Source: Caldilinea sp.
Lineage (GTDB): Bacteria > Chloroflexota > Anaerolineae > Caldilineales > Caldilineaceae
NCBI GenBank assembly: GCA_026389955.1
Contig: JAPLGY010000099.1
Coordinates: forward strand, 1-7,853
Length of the DNA: 7,853 bases
Reading direction: 5' to 3'
Shown: in pieces, positions 6,413 through 7,853 of the stretch
How the letters are laid out: each line of letters starts with the position of its first letter
Numbering within the stretch: position 1 is the stretch's first letter
The notes under the pieces: generated by a model
Told to the model about the DNA's origin: nothing
Databases searched by the model: none
Seen by the model: only the letters and a program-made list of their open reading frames with translations
Made by a program: the position numbers and the translations under genes

Positions 6413-7853
6413 GTGGACGAGTACAAATTGATCAAGGCTCGCCTTCCGCGCACGTGGTCTCCTTTTTTTGCCCGTCACGGCAATTTTACCCCAGCGCAGG
6501 CGGCGGCCCTTCCGCTGCTGCTCGCCGGGCAAAATGTGCTGTTGTGTGCGCCGACTGCCAGCGGCAAGACCGAGGCGGCGCTGGCCCCCCTGATCGAGCG
6601 GTATCTTGCGCCTGAAAGCCAGGCGATGCAGTTGACCCTGCTTTATCTCTTGCCGACTCGTGCGCTGGTCAACGACATTGCTGGCCGGCTGACCGCCCCG
6701 CTGGAGCGGCTGCGCGTGCGGCTGGCGGTGAAAACCCGGGATCGGGACGACTTTGACCCGCGACGGCCTGCTTCGATTCTGTTGACAACCCCAGAAAGTC
6801 TGGATGCCCTGCTGGCCAGGCGGCCCAAAGCCTTGACTCAGGTGCGCGGGGTCGTGATCGACGAACTGCATGTGTTCGACGGCGATGTGCGTGGGGACCA
6901 GCTGCGCGTGCTGCTTGCGCGGCTGCGTCAGGTCCGCACCTTTGCCATGCAGCAGGGCGATGCCAGCGATGCGGCTGTTCAGTATGTGGCGCTTTCGGCG
7001 ACGGTGGCTGCGCCGGAGAGCGCTGCTGCGCGCTATTTCCCGGATGCTCGGGTGGTGGTTATGGCTGCAGAGTCGGCAGAGGCGTTGTTGGCGCTGTTGA
7101 AAGAATTTCAGGCGTTTGGCTGGCGCAAGGCGCTGGTGTTTTGCAACACCCGCGCCGAGGTGGAGCTCTATGCCACGGCTGTGCGGCGCATGGGGTCGCC
7201 GTTTGGCCAGCAGGTTTACGTTCACTACTCCAACCTGGATCGGCTGCGTCGTCGCGAGATCGAAGAACAGTTTGCCCAGGCGGACGCTGCGATCTGTTTT
7301 GCCAGCAGCACCTTGGAGTTGGGGGTCGACATCGGCACAATCGATGTGGCGGTTCAGATCGGTGCGCCGGGCAGTGCTGCGGCTTTTGTGCAGAGAATTG
7401 GGCGTGCAGGGCGGCGGCGGCAGACGATCCAGGCGGTCTGTTTTTTTCGGACCCCGCTGGAAGAAGCGCTGCTGCGTGCGCTGCTTGCCGCGCCCGAACC
7501 TGTCCCGACTCGCGCTCCGTTTCGTGCTTCGGTCGCGGTGCAGCAGATTTTCAGCCTTTTGTTGCAAAGCCCGACCGGGGCAATACGGCTGGCTTCGTTG
7601 TGTCTGCTCTTTGAGGGGTTGGTGGCTGAAAGCGAGCTTGCTGCGCTGCTTGGCCATCTGCAGGAAATGCGCTATCTGCAGAGCGCGCGGGTGGGGGAAT
7701 GGCGTGCCGGCGAGCGACTCAATCGGCTGGTCGACCAGCAGTCGTCCGAGCATGCGCCGATGAGTCTCTACAGCAACATTCAAAACCGTCCACCGACGGT
7801 AAAAATTCGCGACCAGAACAGCCAGCAGATCGTGGCTGCGGTGGACCCTCTCT
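6413..7853 (+). CDS. Lhr-like superfamily 2 DEAH helicase (BrxHI/SngC-type), 3' end outside window
   Basis: An open frame of 480 codons runs off the window. It is an ATP-dependent DNA helicase or translocase of superfamily 2. The motifs are FTPAQ before motif I; APTASGKT (46-53, K52); LLPTRAL (Ia); TTPESLDALL (Ib); VVIDELH with D150, E151 and H153 (II); ALSAT with S195 (III); ALVFCNTRAE (IV); STLELGVDIG (V); and QRIGRAGRR (327-335, VI). The VELGVDIG/QRIGRAGR style and the following winged-helix-like region are typical of the Lhr group. The last visible part (YSNIQNRPPTVKIRDQ) looks like the start of a beta-rich domain. The start is GTG 6413 with GAGG at 6404-6407; in-frame GTG 6389 and TTG 6392 are alternatives. 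It lies 43 nt after the second ATPase. BrxHI of type 2 BREX and the Shango helicase are the nearest described contexts. C-terminal domains and downstream partners cannot be seen. Confidence 0.93.
   Translation, partial: MDEYKLIKARLPRTWSPFFARHGNFTPAQAAALPLLLAGQNVLLCAPTASGKTEAALAPLIERYLAPESQAMQLTLLYLLPTRALVNDIAGRLTAPLERLRVRLAVKTRDRDDFDPRRPASILLTTPESLDALLARRPKALTQVRGVVIDELHVFDGDVRGDQLRVLLARLRQVRTFAMQQGDASDAAVQYVALSATVAAPESAAARYFPDARVVVMAAESAEALLALLKEFQAFGWRKALVFCNTRAEVELYATAVRRMGSPFGQQVYVHYSNLDRLRRREIEEQFAQADAAICFASSTLELGVDIGTIDVAVQIGAPGSAAAFVQRIGRAGRRRQTIQAVCFFRTPLEEALLRALLAAPEPVPTRAPFRASVAVQQIFSLLLQSPTGAIRLASLCLLFEGLVAESELAALLGHLQEMRYLQSARVGEWRAGERLNRLVDQQSSEHAPMSLYSNIQNRPPTVKIRDQNSQQIVAAVDPL

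Noticed and set aside
6254..7783. 509-codon minus-strand open frame
   Set aside because: It lies antisense to the helicase, which has all its motifs. The translation is rich in Arg, Gln and His, typical of a shadow frame, and it crosses the junction of two real genes.
1..7853. CRISPR arrays, tRNA or rRNA genes, insertion sequences
   Set aside because: I saw no regularly spaced repeats, no tRNA-like or rRNA-like segments, no transposase frames and no terminal inverted repeats on reading both strands by eye.

Overview
The window looks like a GC-rich bacterial chromosome segment (GC estimated by eye at about 58-60 %, not computed). The reading frames have strong G/C third positions, which produces many long antisense shadow frames. 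Protein style (a KP-43-like subtilase, a DUF2791 ATPase pair and an Lhr-like helicase) would fit Chloroflexota such as the Caldilinea or Roseiflexus groups. This placement is a low-confidence guess because no rRNA or other taxonomic marker is present.

Left part (1-2426): a minus-strand gene begins at position 33 and leaves the window at once. It is divergent from a plus-strand S8 (subtilisin/KP-43-type) serine peptidase, 271-2426. All catalytic residues are intact, but the C-terminal beta-sandwich is damaged in two ways. About 25 residues of family-conserved sequence are missing, and one nucleotide is missing near 2229-2231, so the frame closes early at 2265. Restoring one A gives a 718-residue protein ending at 2426.

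Middle (2427-2621): a 195-nt intergenic region. It holds a 12-bp-arm inverted repeat (2511-2522 / 2550-2561) directly abutting a perfect TATAAT box (2568-2573). This is the likely promoter/operator of the operon that follows.

Right part (2622-7853, leaving the window): a tight four-gene plus-strand operon. It comprises (1) a 344-aa helical protein of unrecognised family, (2) a DUF2791/BREX-type P-loop ATPase, (3) a second, paralogous DUF2791 ATPase with an N-terminal PcrA/UvrD-tail-like Tudor/SH3 module, and (4) an Lhr-like superfamily 2 DEAH helicase, truncated by the window edge. ATPase plus helicase is the core shared by the Shango anti-phage system (TerB protein, ATPase, helicase) and by the BrxD-BrxHI pair of type 2 BREX. 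Here no TerB protein, methylase or PglZ is visible. The leading component is an unknown protein and the ATPase is doubled.

My reading is an uncharacterised Shango/BREX-related defence or DNA-processing module in which the paired ATPases load or control the helicase on DNA. The families are seen in the sequence; the defence role is inference.
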